DNA of 64,000 nucleotides, taken from contig NZ_JAADZV010000010.1 of assembly GCF_010645075.1 (NCBI RefSeq), positions 62,001-126,000 on the forward strand, given 5' to 3'. Positions 44,120-52,575 of the stretch are shown here, piece by piece (positions within the stretch are counted from its first letter, which is position 1; each line of letters starts with the position of its first letter). The position numbers and the translations under genes were made by a program. Below the pieces are notes generated by a model. The model was not told the DNA's origin. It ran no database searches and was given only the letters and a program-made list of their open reading frames with translations. The DNA is from Flavobacterium limi (GTDB lineage Bacteria > Bacteroidota > Bacteroidia > Flavobacteriales > Flavobacteriaceae).

Positions 44120-44983
44120 ATGAGGAATTTTTTAGGCTTTATGCTTGTATTTTTTTTGACGGGAAACTTATTTGCCCAAGATGATTTACTAAGTGAACTC
44201 GATACTGTGAAATCAAGTGAAAAACAAATTGAAATAGCAGCTTTCAAAGGTTTGCAGATAGCGAATATGCAATCTACAAAATTGCCGGCCAAAGGCGAGT
44301 GGTACATGATTGTTTCTCACCGATTTGGAGATTTGTCAGAAGGTTTTAATAATTTTTTCGGACTGGATAACGCCCTGACAAAATTCGGAGGAATTTATGG
44401 TGTGACAAACTGGTTAAGCTTCGGAGCTACCAGACATACTTATAATAAAATCTATGAAATAGCCGTCAAATACAAAATGGCCAATCAGGAAGTGAACGGT
44501 TTTCCGGTTACAATTGTAGGGTATAATACTATAGATATTAACAGCGGCCTGGAAAAAGAAATATATCCAAACATAAGATTTTCTGATCGTTTGGCTTTTA
44601 CCACACAATTATTGGTTTCCAGAAAGGTAAACGAAAAGTTTTCGGCAGAAATTGGTTTGATCAATGTTTATAAAAACTTATATGACGATTCTGTTGAACA
44701 GCAAAATGTATTTTCTGCAGCAGCAGGATTACGATACAAAATTGCCAAAAGAATGAGTGTTAATCTTGAATATGCCGCCAGGGTAATTACAGACGAGAAA
44801 GCGATTGATCCTTATCATAATCCGCTTACTGTTGGCTTGGATATCGAAACCGGCGGACACGTTTTTCAGTTGGTATTCTCCAACAGTCAGCCTATGAATG
44901 ATGTAGCTGTTTTCTCTACTGCTGCAGGCGACTGGAATAAAGGAAAAGTTTATTTTGGATTTAACATGTACAGATCTTTCTAA
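44120..44983 (+). CDS. DUF5777-family outer-membrane beta-barrel protein
   Basis: The 287-residue protein has a signal peptide (MRNFLGFMLVFFLTGNLFAQ, residues 1-20) and a barrel pattern matching DUF5777: ANMQSTKLPAKGEWYMIVSH, HRFGDLSEGFNNFFGLDNAL, YGVTNWLSFGATRHTYNKIY, and a terminal Phe (VYFGFNMYRSF) as in outer-membrane proteins. DUF5777 barrels in Bacteroidota are often next to a cytochrome c-like lipoprotein and YceI, as here. Function is not known. The next gene starts 14 bp later. Confidence 0.87.
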   Translation: MRNFLGFMLVFFLTGNLFAQDDLLSELDTVKSSEKQIEIAAFKGLQIANMQSTKLPAKGEWYMIVSHRFGDLSEGFNNFFGLDNALTKFGGIYGVTNWLSFGATRHTYNKIYEIAVKYKMANQEVNGFPVTIVGYNTIDINSGLEKEIYPNIRFSDRLAFTTQLLVSRKVNEKFSAEIGLINVYKNLYDDSVEQQNVFSAAAGLRYKIAKRMSVNLEYAARVITDEKAIDPYHNPLTVGLDIETGGHVFQLVFSNSQPMNDVAVFSTAAGDWNKGKVYFGFNMYRSF

Positions 44984-44997
44984 AAAATAATTAAAAG

Positions 44998-45345
44998 ATG
45001 AAAAAGACCATAATACTATTAATGATATGTGCAGCATTTATAACATCCTGCACGACGAGAACTTACGAAGAAATTTCAGAATCTGAATCGTCAGATTCAC
45101 CTACTTACACAGCAAATGTTGGACCTGTAATACAGGCAAACTGCGTAGGTTGTCACGCAGCAGGAAGACGATTCCCAACTTTAGAAACGTATGAGCAGGT
45201 TAGGGATGCGGCACAAAACGGGAACCTGATTTGCAGGATAGACCAGACTCAATCATGTGGAAGCGTAATGCCTCCCGGTGCGCCTCTTCCGAGAACTACT
45301 ATAGACATGATTTTACTTTGGCAAAAAGAAGGATATAAAAACTAA
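44998..45345 (+). CDS. small c-type cytochrome lipoprotein
   Basis: The 115-residue protein has a lipoprotein signal (LLMICAAFITSC, Cys 18). The haem c motif is CVGCH (residues 49-53), with a likely distal Met in SVMPPGAPLP (Met 91). Two further cysteines (79 and 87, in LICRIDQTQSCG) may form a disulfide loop, which is unusual for a minimal cytochrome c. Length and plan match planctomycete-type or DUF5777-linked cytochromes. It should be an envelope electron carrier. The YceI gene starts 12 bp later. Confidence 0.87.
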   Translation: MKKTIILLMICAAFITSCTTRTYEEISESESSDSPTYTANVGPVIQANCVGCHAAGRRFPTLETYEQVRDAAQNGNLICRIDQTQSCGSVMPPGAPLPRTTIDMILLWQKEGYKN

Positions 45346-45357
45346 AAGACAAATAAA

Positions 45358-45909
45358 ATGAAAATGAAAGAAGTAATAGTAGCAGTATTGTTTTTATTGG
45401 TGGGAAATATGGTTTTTTCACAAAAAATGGTAACCAGAACAGGAGAAGTTAAATTCGAAGCATCAATGCCTGCTTTTGAGGAGGTAGCTGCAACAAATAA
45501 AACGGCTTCCTGTATTCTTGAAAAGAGTACAGGCGATTTTGTGGCCCTTACTTTAATAAAATCATTCAAATTCAAAGCACCGTTAATGGAAGAGCATTTT
45601 AATGAAAATTATATGGAATCTTCCCAATTTCCAAAAGCCACTTTTAAAGGGAAAATTTTAAATTTTGATGCCAAAAAGTTGTCTGCCACAAAAACGGCTT
45701 ATGACTTAGAGGGTGATTTAACCATTCACGGTGTTACCAAAAAAATAAAAACCAAAATCAATCTTGCGCTAAGCGGAGCAAAAATACTTGCAACGAGTGC
45801 AATTTCAGTTAAACCGCAGGATTATAAAATCGAAATCCCAAGTTTGGTTAAAGGTAAAATTGCCGAGAACGTAAAAGTTGCTATGAATTTTGCTTTGGAG
45901 GCTAATTAA
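45358..45909 (+). CDS. YceI-family periplasmic lipocalin-like protein
   Basis: This 183-residue protein has a signal peptide (cleavage about MVFSQ, residue 22). The YceI fold binds isoprenoid chains such as polyprenyl or quinone in a beta-barrel. Hallmarks are GEVKFEASMPAFEEVAATNK, the central MEEHFNENYMESSQFPKATF (about residues 79-98) and LEGDLTIHGVTKKIKTKIN (about 118-136). With a cytochrome next to it, quinone or lipid handling is plausible but inferred. It lies 11 bp before the ankyrin gene. Confidence 0.9.
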   Translation: MKMKEVIVAVLFLLVGNMVFSQKMVTRTGEVKFEASMPAFEEVAATNKTASCILEKSTGDFVALTLIKSFKFKAPLMEEHFNENYMESSQFPKATFKGKILNFDAKKLSATKTAYDLEGDLTIHGVTKKIKTKINLALSGAKILATSAISVKPQDYKIEIPSLVKGKIAENVKVAMNFALEAN

Positions 45910-45920
45910 TTGTTTGAAAG

Positions 45921-46436
45921 ATGAAAAAACTATTATTGTTAGCCCTGATTTTATGTTTTTTCCAGAGTAAGGCACAAGACAAAAATGTTTTTGATATTGC
46001 CCGAAGCGGAACTTTGACAGAGATTCAAAATCTCCATAAATCAAATCCAGATTTAATCAATTCTCTTAACGAAAGTAAAACAAGTCCTTTGATTTTAGCC
46101 TGTTACAGAGGAAATGTTGAGGTTGCCAGATTTTTGATAGAAAACGTAAAAGACATTAATTATAATTCGGATATGGGAACGGCACTTATGGCTGCCACTT
46201 ACAAAAACCATCCGGAACTGGTAAAATTGTTATTGGATAAAAAAGCAAATCCAGATTCGACTGATGCCAACGGAACAACAGCCTTGTCATTAGCGGTACA
46301 ATTCAAAAATGAGCCGTTAGTCAAATTACTTTTAGATTATAAAGCCGATAAAACAATTAAAGACAATAAAGAAAAAACAGCATTTGAATATGCTGTTTTT
46401 TCTCAAAATGAACAAATTATTAACCTTTTAAAATAA
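45921..46436 (+). CDS. secreted ankyrin-repeat protein
   Basis: The 171-residue protein has a signal peptide (MKKLLLLALILCFFQSKAQ) and about four ankyrin repeats (e.g. KTSPLILACYRGNVEVARFL, TALMAATYKNHPELVKLLLD, TTALSLAVQFKNEPLVKLLL). Ankyrin repeats mediate protein binding, so it may be a scaffold for another envelope protein of the operon. Its stop is 6 bp before the DOMON-T9SS gene ATG. Ligand unknown. Confidence 0.9.
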   Translation: MKKLLLLALILCFFQSKAQDKNVFDIARSGTLTEIQNLHKSNPDLINSLNESKTSPLILACYRGNVEVARFLIENVKDINYNSDMGTALMAATYKNHPELVKLLLDKKANPDSTDANGTTALSLAVQFKNEPLVKLLLDYKADKTIKDNKEKTAFEYAVFSQNEQIINLLK

Positions 46437-46442
46437 TTGATT

Positions 46443-47234
46443 ATGAACAAAATTACCCTTTTAGGACTTTTAATAATTAGTATGAGCAGTTTTGCTCAGC
46501 AAAAATCGACCGGAGACATTACTTTGTCTACAAATATGACGGCAAATTTAACATTAAATAATACTACTCAAAAAGTAACATTAAAGCTTACTGGGCCTAA
46601 GGACAGATGGTTTGCGTTACAATTTGGAAGCTTTGGATCGGGTGGAGGAATGGAAACTGGTGAAGATTTTGTCTATGCTAGCGGAACGACACTGGTAGAC
46701 GGGAGTCATGCCGGATATGCTCAATTCCCTAATACAGATGCTTTGCAAAGCTGGACATTAATTTCAGACACAGGAACTTCTGCTGCTTCTCCCTCAACTA
46801 GAACCATAACTGCAGAACGAAATTTATCAACAGGTGACGCAAACGATTATACCTTTAATTACGCTAATTCCACTATTGATTTTGCCTGGGCACGAAGAAG
46901 TACTGCCGGGTACGGGTTAAACAATCATGGAGGAAGTAATCGCGGATACAATGTAAGTGTCCCTCTCTCCGCCACTTTAGGTGTAAATGATTTTAGTTTG
47001 AAAACTTCAGCTATTTATCCTAATCCGTCAAATGGCAATTTTAGTATTGAAACCAATACAGGTTTAGATAAAATAAATGTATACTCTCAAACAGGAACAT
47101 TGGTTGAAACCATTAACGTTGAAGGAAAATCTGAAACTGTGGAAGTATCGTTAAAAAGTTTACAGACAGGAGTTTATCTAATTGAATTGCAAAATGATCA
47201 GGAAAAAACCTGGAAAAAAATTATTATTAATTAG
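46443..47234 (+). CDS. DOMON-like domain protein with T9SS C-terminal sorting domain
   Basis: I start at ATG 46443 (MNKITLLGLLIISMSSFAQ), which gives a clear signal peptide; an in-frame TTG six bases earlier is less likely. The 263-residue product has a DOMON-like beta-sandwich (about residues 20-170: KVTLKLTGPKDRWFALQFGS, DGSHAGYAQFPNTDALQSWT, NDYTFNYANSTIDFAWARR). DOMON domains bind haem or sugars. Residues about 188-263 are a type A sorting domain for type IX secretion (AIYPNPSNGNFSIETN, LKSLQTGVYLIELQNDQEKT). It therefore should be carried to the cell surface. It is the last gene of the ECF-linked operon and is followed by a strong terminator. Confidence 0.87.
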   Translation: MNKITLLGLLIISMSSFAQQKSTGDITLSTNMTANLTLNNTTQKVTLKLTGPKDRWFALQFGSFGSGGGMETGEDFVYASGTTLVDGSHAGYAQFPNTDALQSWTLISDTGTSAASPSTRTITAERNLSTGDANDYTFNYANSTIDFAWARRSTAGYGLNNHGGSNRGYNVSVPLSATLGVNDFSLKTSAIYPNPSNGNFSIETNTGLDKINVYSQTGTLVETINVEGKSETVEVSLKSLQTGVYLIELQNDQEKTWKKIIIN

Positions 47235-47280
47235 TTGAGAAGCTGTACATCAGACAGCAAAATTAAAGATTGTTTAGTAA

Positions 47281-47327
47281 GCGCCAAATGTATTTACCAA
47301 ATAGGTAAGTATGTTTGGCGTTTTTTT
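47281..47327 (+). terminator. terminator after the ECF-linked operon
   Basis: Outer stem CGCCAAA / TTTGGCG (47282-47288, 47314-47320) with inner TTACC / GGTAA (47294-47298, 47304-47308), followed by seven T (47321-47327). Confidence 0.88.
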
Positions 47328-47373
47328 GTTTTCCATATAATTGAGTTTGTTTTGAGAAATGCAATTATGATAT

Positions 47374-47407
47374 TTGAAGTTTAATCTCATAAAATGCATT
47401 ATTTTTG
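47374..47407 (+). promoter_or_regulatory. cupin gene promoter
   Basis: TTG 47374-47376, 23-nt spacer, TATTTTTG 47400-47407. It lies in an apparent upstream extension of the reading frame, so the true start is downstream. Confidence 0.6.
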
Positions 47408-47433
47408 TCCTTCAATCAATTTTTGAAAAACAT

Positions 47434-47784
47434 ATGGAAAATTCTGTTTCAAGTAAAGAGTTTCTTTTTGGAGAGGAAATTCAGTGGGAAGTAGTTGGAG
47501 AAGGCGTAAAACGCAAAATTTTAGCCTTTGATAATCGTGTTATGCTTGTAAATGTATATTTTGAAACAGGGGCAATTGGTGCCCTGCACGAACATTATCA
47601 TACTCAGGTTACTTATGTAGCAAAAGGCAAATTTGATGTTACGATAAACGGAGTAACAAAATTACTGAAGGAAGGAGATAGTTTTTATATTCCGCCACAC
47701 GCAATTCATGGTGTTTTGTGCGTAGAAGAAGGAATGCTGACAGATGTTTTTAGTCCTATGCGCGAAGATTTCATGAAGTATTAA
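47434..47784 (+). CDS. cupin-domain protein
   Basis: Start ATG 47434 (MENSVSSKEFLFGEEIQWEV), downstream of the promoter. The 116-residue protein is a single cupin: the first motif GALHEHYHTQVTYVAKGKFD carries the metal-binding histidines (about residues 50-64), and the second is GDSFYIPPHAIHGV (about 84-97). Cupins of this small type are often metal-dependent isomerases or ligand sensors. Function cannot be specified. It has its own promoter, and the MFS gene is 103 bp downstream. Confidence 0.88.
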   Translation: MENSVSSKEFLFGEEIQWEVVGEGVKRKILAFDNRVMLVNVYFETGAIGALHEHYHTQVTYVAKGKFDVTINGVTKLLKEGDSFYIPPHAIHGVLCVEEGMLTDVFSPMREDFMKY

Positions 47785-47856
47785 AATCAGAAGAATCAAC
47801 AAAACTTTGAATTAACTGGGTTGTAATTTTGAAAAATTTATATATTTTTTAAAGTT

Positions 47857-47883
47857 TTGCTAAACATTAGATTGGTATTTTTG
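47857..47883 (+). promoter_or_regulatory. promoter for the MFS gene, giving a possibly leaderless transcript
   Basis: TTG 47857-47859, 16-nt spacer, TATTTTTG 47876-47883. The ATG at 47888 begins only 5 nt after the -7 element, about where transcription should start. Confidence 0.55.
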
Positions 47884-47887
47884 CAAC

Positions 47888-49054
47888 ATGAATTTATCCA
47901 GAACGAATGTATTGTTTATGGCAGTTTGCACTGGTCTTATAGTTGCAAATCTTTACTACTGCCAGCCCTTGATAGTTTTAATTGCAAACGAATTTAAAAT
48001 TCCGGAAGCCAATGCCGGAACCATAACCTATCTCACACAGGCAGGATATGCTTTAGGGCTGTTTTTTATGGTTCCGTTGGGAGATAAAATCGAAAGAAAA
48101 AAACAAATCTTAATCACCACTTTTGCTTCTGTAATAGCATTGATAATTGCGGCTACAGCTAAAAGTTTCTTCATATTACAAATAGCTTCCCTGCTAATCG
48201 GAATCACTTCAATAGTGCCACAGCTTATTTTACCTTTGGCCGCGTCATTAAGCGGCCAGGAACAAAGAGGAAAAGTTATCGGAACGATAATGAGTGGCTT
48301 ATTAGTTGGTATTTTACTTTCCAGGACTTTAAGCGGTTTTATTGGACAGTTTTTAGGCTGGAGGTCGATGTTTTATATCGCTGCCGGAATTTGTCTTTTA
48401 ATCTTTTTTGTCATTCAGAATAAATTTCCTGTCAATAAACCTCAGTTTGAAGGATCTTATGGCAAGTTGATCCAGTCGCTTTTTACATTAATTAAAACAC
48501 AGCCTGTCTTGCGAGAAGCTACTTTAATCAATGTGTTCAGCTTTGCTCAGTTTGGAGCTTTCTGGACCACTATGGTTTTATTGCTTTCCGGAGAGCCATT
48601 CAATTTTAACAGTGCTACAATAGGTCTGTTTGGAATCGTAGGAGCTTCAGGAGCTTTGGCAGCTCCATTAGTTGGAAAAATGGGCGATAAAGGAGGTTCA
48701 AGGGTAGCAGTTGGTTACGGTTGTTTATTGATACTGATTAGCTTTTTAGTTTTTTATTTTTCAGTAGGAAGTGTTATCGGAATTGCGATTGGAATTGTAT
48801 TTATTGACATCGGTATTCAGGGTGTTCATATTTCAAATCAAACCCGTGTTTATTCTTTACTTCCTGAAGCCAGAAACAGATTAAATACCGTTTTTATGTC
48901 ATTTAGTTTTCTGGGAACTGCAGCCGGATCTGCATATGGATTGTTATTGTGGAAATTGGGAGGCTGGCACGCTGTAACTATAGGCTGTGTTGGACTTTCA
49001 ATATTGGCATTAACAGTGTACGGACTTACTTATAAATCAAAATCTAAAAAATAG
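47888..49054 (+). CDS. MFS transporter
   Basis: The 388-residue protein has about 12 membrane helices. The N-terminus NLSRTNVLFMAVCTGLIVAN, then YCQPLIV in helix 1, PLGDKIERKKQILI as the loop 2-3 motif, and GKMGDKGGSRV as its repeat, match an efflux-like subgroup of AraJ/YnfM-like exporters. The -7 element is so close to the ATG that the mRNA may be leaderless. It is unrelated in strand logic to the cupin gene. The substrate is unknown. Confidence 0.9.
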   Translation: MNLSRTNVLFMAVCTGLIVANLYYCQPLIVLIANEFKIPEANAGTITYLTQAGYALGLFFMVPLGDKIERKKQILITTFASVIALIIAATAKSFFILQIASLLIGITSIVPQLILPLAASLSGQEQRGKVIGTIMSGLLVGILLSRTLSGFIGQFLGWRSMFYIAAGICLLIFFVIQNKFPVNKPQFEGSYGKLIQSLFTLIKTQPVLREATLINVFSFAQFGAFWTTMVLLLSGEPFNFNSATIGLFGIVGASGALAAPLVGKMGDKGGSRVAVGYGCLLILISFLVFYFSVGSVIGIAIGIVFIDIGIQGVHISNQTRVYSLLPEARNRLNTVFMSFSFLGTAAGSAYGLLLWKLGGWHAVTIGCVGLSILALTVYGLTYKSKSKK

Positions 49055-49064
49055 AAAGCATAAT

Positions 49065-49091
49065 TTGATAAAAAATTAATTTGTAAATTTG
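49065..49091 (+). promoter_or_regulatory. promoter of the dual PPIase gene
   Basis: TTG 49065-49067, 16-nt spacer, TAAATTTG 49084-49091. Leader about 17 nt to ATG 49115. Confidence 0.65.
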
Positions 49092-49114
49092 CGTTCAATT
49101 AAAAAATAACAACA

Positions 49115-50047
49115 ATGGAAAACGGAATATACGCTAAATTCAACACTACTAAAGGTTCGATTTTAGTAAAATTAGCACATGAGTTAGCACCAGGAACTGT
49201 AGGGAATTTTGTAGCGCTTGCAGAAGGAAATATGGAAAACAGAGTCAAACCTCAGGGACAAAAATTCTATGACGGACTAACTTTTCACAGAGTAATTCCT
49301 GATTTTATGATTCAGGGAGGCTGTCCTAAAGGAACAGGAATGGGAGATCCGGGATATAAATTTGATGATGAATTTCACCCAAGCTTAAAGCATGATCGTC
49401 CGGGAATCTTGTCGATGGCTAATTCAGGACCGGGAAGTAATGGATCTCAATTTTTCATTACACACGTTCCAACTTCATGGTTAGATAATAAGCATTCAGT
49501 TTTTGGACATGTTATTGAAGGTCAGGATGTAGTTGACGCAGTTGCTCAGGGAGATGCTCTTGAAACATTAGAAATCATCAGAGTAGGTGAGGAAGCTCAA
49601 AAATGGAACGCTATCGAGGCTTTTATTGCTTTAAAAGGTGCACGCTTAAAAAGAGAAGCAGCTTTGAAAGCAGAATCTGAAGCAAAAATGGAGCAATTAG
49701 CTGCCGGATTTGACAAAACTGAAAGCGGTTTACGTTACAAAATGATTCAAAAAGGAAACGGTAAAAAAGCAGAAGCCGGAAAAACAGTTTCTGTGCACTA
49801 CGAAGGATCTTTAGAGAACGGAAAAGTTTTTGATTCTTCTTACCCAAGAAAAAAACCAATCGAGTTTAGATTAGGTCAGGGTCAGGTTATCGAAGGATGG
49901 GATGAAGGTATTGCTTTATTACAAGTAGGAGACAAAGCTCGTTTTGTAATTCCGTCTGATTTGGCATATGGACCATCAGGTGCAGGAGGTGTTATTCCTC
50001 CACATGCAACTTTAATTTTTGATGTAGAATTAATGGATGTAAAATAA
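49115..50047 (+). CDS. cyclophilin-FKBP fusion peptidyl-prolyl isomerase
   Basis: This 310-residue cytoplasmic protein joins a cyclophilin domain (about residues 1-160: FYDGLTFHRVIPDFMIQGG with the catalytic Arg, GSNGSQFFITHV) to an FKBP domain (about 200-310: TVSVHYEGSLENGKVFDSSY, IEGWDEGIALLQVGDKARFV, IPPHATLIFDVELM) through a charged helical linker (KREAALKAESEAKMEQLA). Dual-family immunophilins of this order are known in Flavobacterium. It should accelerate proline isomerisation with two inhibitor-sensitive domains. It has no signal peptide. A terminator follows. Confidence 0.95.
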   Translation: MENGIYAKFNTTKGSILVKLAHELAPGTVGNFVALAEGNMENRVKPQGQKFYDGLTFHRVIPDFMIQGGCPKGTGMGDPGYKFDDEFHPSLKHDRPGILSMANSGPGSNGSQFFITHVPTSWLDNKHSVFGHVIEGQDVVDAVAQGDALETLEIIRVGEEAQKWNAIEAFIALKGARLKREAALKAESEAKMEQLAAGFDKTESGLRYKMIQKGNGKKAEAGKTVSVHYEGSLENGKVFDSSYPRKKPIEFRLGQGQVIEGWDEGIALLQVGDKARFVIPSDLAYGPSGAGGVIPPHATLIFDVELMDVK

Positions 50048-50081
50048 GACTTTTAGGTACATTTCTATTAGTTAAAATAAT

Positions 50082-50111
50082 GTCCCATTCGGTTTCCGGA
50101 TGGGATTTTTG
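50082..50111 (+). terminator. terminator after the dual PPIase
   Basis: CCCATTCGG / CCGGATGGG pairs with one G-T wobble (50084-50092, 50096-50104) and is followed by ATTTTTG. Confidence 0.7.
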
Positions 50112-50120
50112 TTTATGAAT

Positions 50121-50150
50121 AAAAAAACACCTTCATTGATGAGGTGTTTT
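50121..50150 (-). terminator. terminator of the Rnk/GreA-like gene
   Basis: On the minus strand AAAACACCT / AGGTGTTTT (50142-50150, 50124-50132) forms a 9-bp stem followed by T. It lies 6 bp after the gene end. Confidence 0.8.
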
Positions 50151-50155
50151 AGAAA

Positions 50156-50602
<447 letters not shown>

Positions 50603-50611
50603 GATAATCAA

Positions 50612-50932
50612 TTTTTTATGTTAAATGCCGGATTGCATAATATGCAAATTGAAATCTGTATTTCGAGTTTTGGTTGTGTGGAAATAGTTATTTTATTTGA
50701 AGGAAAGAATCCCTCAAATAGAAATACATATTAAAACTGGGTAAAAATCCTCCGCCTGAAAGAAGAAAATGAAATAGACGGAGGCCTAATTAATAAAGGC
50801 CTTATTGTGTGAAATAATTACAGCCACAATTGGTTTCCTAATAGGAAACAGTAATGCAGAAGCTATAAATAATATAATATTCACCATTTTAAATGTCAGA
50901 ACAGTAAAGATAAACAAAAATGGCTTAATAAT
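50612..50932. other. intergenic region with several inverted repeats
   Basis: It contains a perfect palindrome TTGCATAATATGCAA (50633-50647), an arm pair CCTCCG / CGGAGG (50749-50754, 50779-50784), a GGCCT / AGGCC pair (50783-50787, 50797-50801) and GTTTCC / GGAAAC around TAATA (50833-50838, 50843-50848). A 33-codon frame at 50786-50887 on the minus strand is doubtful. No strong promoter for either flanking minus-strand gene was found. Confidence 0.5.
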
Positions 50933-51487
50933 TTACTTCCATTTAATATTACACCCTATACTTGGTTTTTGAGTCTCGTTTAAACTTCTGTTGTAAATCA
51001 GAGCATCAATGGCACTTCGTAAATCGTTTCCGCTTAACGGAATTCCATTTCCGGGTCTTGAATCATCTAACTGACCTCTGTAAAATAAGCGGTTTTGATT
51101 ATCAAATAAATAAAAATCTGGCGTACAAGCCGCATCGTAAGCTTTTGCCACTTCCTGAGTTTCATCAAATAAATATGGAAAATCTATCCTGTTTTTTAAA
51201 GCAAATTCGGCCATCATTTCAGGGGAATCTTCGGGGTATTTTTCTATATCATTACTTGAAATAGTAATGATTCCAATTCCCTGAACCCGATAATCATTGG
51301 CAATCATAACTATTTCTTTGATTACATGAAGCACAAAAGGGCAGTGATTGCACATAAAAATGACAAGTGTGCCTTTTGATCCTTTTAAATCTTCAAAAGA
51401 ATATTCATTATTTGAATTGCTATCTTTTAAACAGAAGTTGGGAGCAATAGTTCCAAGCGGAATCATATTTGAAGGAGTTCGTGCCAT
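50933..51487 (-). CDS. thioredoxin-like / AhpC-TSA redoxin
   Basis: The 184-residue cytoplasmic protein has the thioredoxin fold with CNHCPFV (about residues 46-52) in the active site position and LGTIAPNFCLKDSNSNNEYS at the start. The cis-Pro region CTPDFYLFDNQNRL and the closing RDQLDDSRPGNG-like GQLDDSRPGNGIPLSGNDL match the redoxin group that is common beside peroxiredoxin-like proteins. It is probably a thiol oxidoreductase. Substrate is unknown. Confidence 0.9.
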   Translation of the reverse strand: MARTPSNMIPLGTIAPNFCLKDSNSNNEYSFEDLKGSKGTLVIFMCNHCPFVLHVIKEIVMIANDYRVQGIGIITISSNDIEKYPEDSPEMMAEFALKNRIDFPYLFDETQEVAKAYDAACTPDFYLFDNQNRLFYRGQLDDSRPGNGIPLSGNDLRSAIDALIYNRSLNETQKPSIGCNIKWK

Positions 51488-51547
51488 TTTTTTAAAGAAT
51501 TAGTACTCAAAAATAACTTTTAATTCTGTAAAAGAAAGTACACGTCA

Positions 51548-51597
51548 AAAAAAAACACCCAAAGAAATTTTAATAAAATTAAAGTTCTCTGGGTATC
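51548..51597 (-). terminator. terminator of the alpha/beta-hydrolase gene
   Basis: On the minus strand ACCCAGAGAACTTTAA and TTAAAATTTCTTTGGGT pair with a few mismatches and are followed by GTTTTTTTTTGACG. It lies just after the gene that ends at 51609. Confidence 0.7.
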
Positions 51598-51608
51598 AAT
51601 TTAAATTT

Positions 51609-52502
51609 TTATGCATTTAAGAAATTGAGTAAGTCCTGATTTAACCTGTCTTTTTCTGTATAAAATAATCCGTGCGGTGCTCCTTCGTAAATGATGAAAG
51701 TATTGTTGGCTATGGCTTCAGCAGTTTTTTGTGAACTCACTTCAATTGGAACATTCTTGTCATCGTCTCCATGAATAATCAAAGTAGGAACTTTTATGGT
51801 ATGCAGTTCATCTCTAAAATCAGTATTATTTAATGAATCAGCACATTCCAGTGTCGCTCTTGGCGAAGCTGCCGAACATAAATTTCTATAATATTCAAGC
51901 AGAGGTGTGCTCAATGGTTTGTTGATGATATTAACACCAAAAAAGGTTTTTCCAAAATTTTCAAGGAATCCTATTCTATCCTCTCTAATAGTTGCGGCAG
52001 TTGCTTCACTTTTTTCTTTAGGTCGCCCTTCCGGATTGTCATCAGTTTTTAATAAAAAAGGAATTATGGATGAAATCAAAGCTGCTTTTGTAACGCCTTT
52101 TCCATTGTATCGGCTAAAATAGCGAACCACTTCTCCTCCTCCCATAGAAAAGCCTACAAGTGTAACATTTTCTAATTGAAGCTGCTCAATAATTTCACTT
52201 AAATCGTCTGTCATAGTATCGTAATCATAACCATCCCAAGGCTGTGAAGATTTACCAAAACCACGGCGATCATAGGCGATTACCCTAAAGTTATTCTGAA
52301 CTAAAAATTCAATTTGATATTCCCACATTTCGTTTGAAAGAGGCCATCCGTGAATCAAAATTACAGGTTTTCCTTTACCGTAATCCCTTACATATAATTT
52401 TACATTTTGTGCAGTTTCAATGTATTTATCGGTGTTTTGAAGTTGAATATCAAAATCTGAATCTCTAAGAGATGTATTGGTGTGTGTTAGACTATTTTCC
52501 AT
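51609..52502 (-). CDS. alpha/beta-hydrolase, non-haem chloroperoxidase/arylesterase type
   Basis: This 297-residue cytoplasmic protein has the alpha/beta hydrolase set: PVILIHGWPLSNEMWEYQIE (oxyanion loop, about residues 48-67), GFSMGGGEVVRYFSRY (nucleophile Ser about 118), LIIHGDDDKNVPIE (Asp about 246) and APHGLFYTEKDRL (His about 277). The sequence matches cofactor-free haloperoxidase/perhydrolase-like esterases. Natural substrate is not known. It is monocistronic on the minus strand, divergent from csaA. Confidence 0.92.
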   Translation of the reverse strand: MENSLTHTNTSLRDSDFDIQLQNTDKYIETAQNVKLYVRDYGKGKPVILIHGWPLSNEMWEYQIEFLVQNNFRVIAYDRRGFGKSSQPWDGYDYDTMTDDLSEIIEQLQLENVTLVGFSMGGGEVVRYFSRYNGKGVTKAALISSIIPFLLKTDDNPEGRPKEKSEATAATIREDRIGFLENFGKTFFGVNIINKPLSTPLLEYYRNLCSAASPRATLECADSLNNTDFRDELHTIKVPTLIIHGDDDKNVPIEVSSQKTAEAIANNTFIIYEGAPHGLFYTEKDRLNQDLLNFLNA

Positions 52503-52575
52503 ATCTGTATTTTTTAGTTGGCTAATAACTTGAACTGTAAAATTAAAGGCAGTGCTAAAAAAAAGGGTTATAGAA

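Noticed and set aside
50786..50887. 33-codon minus-strand frame with a hydrophobic start
   Set aside because: It overlaps an inverted repeat and lacks a promoter; support is too thin to list as a gene.
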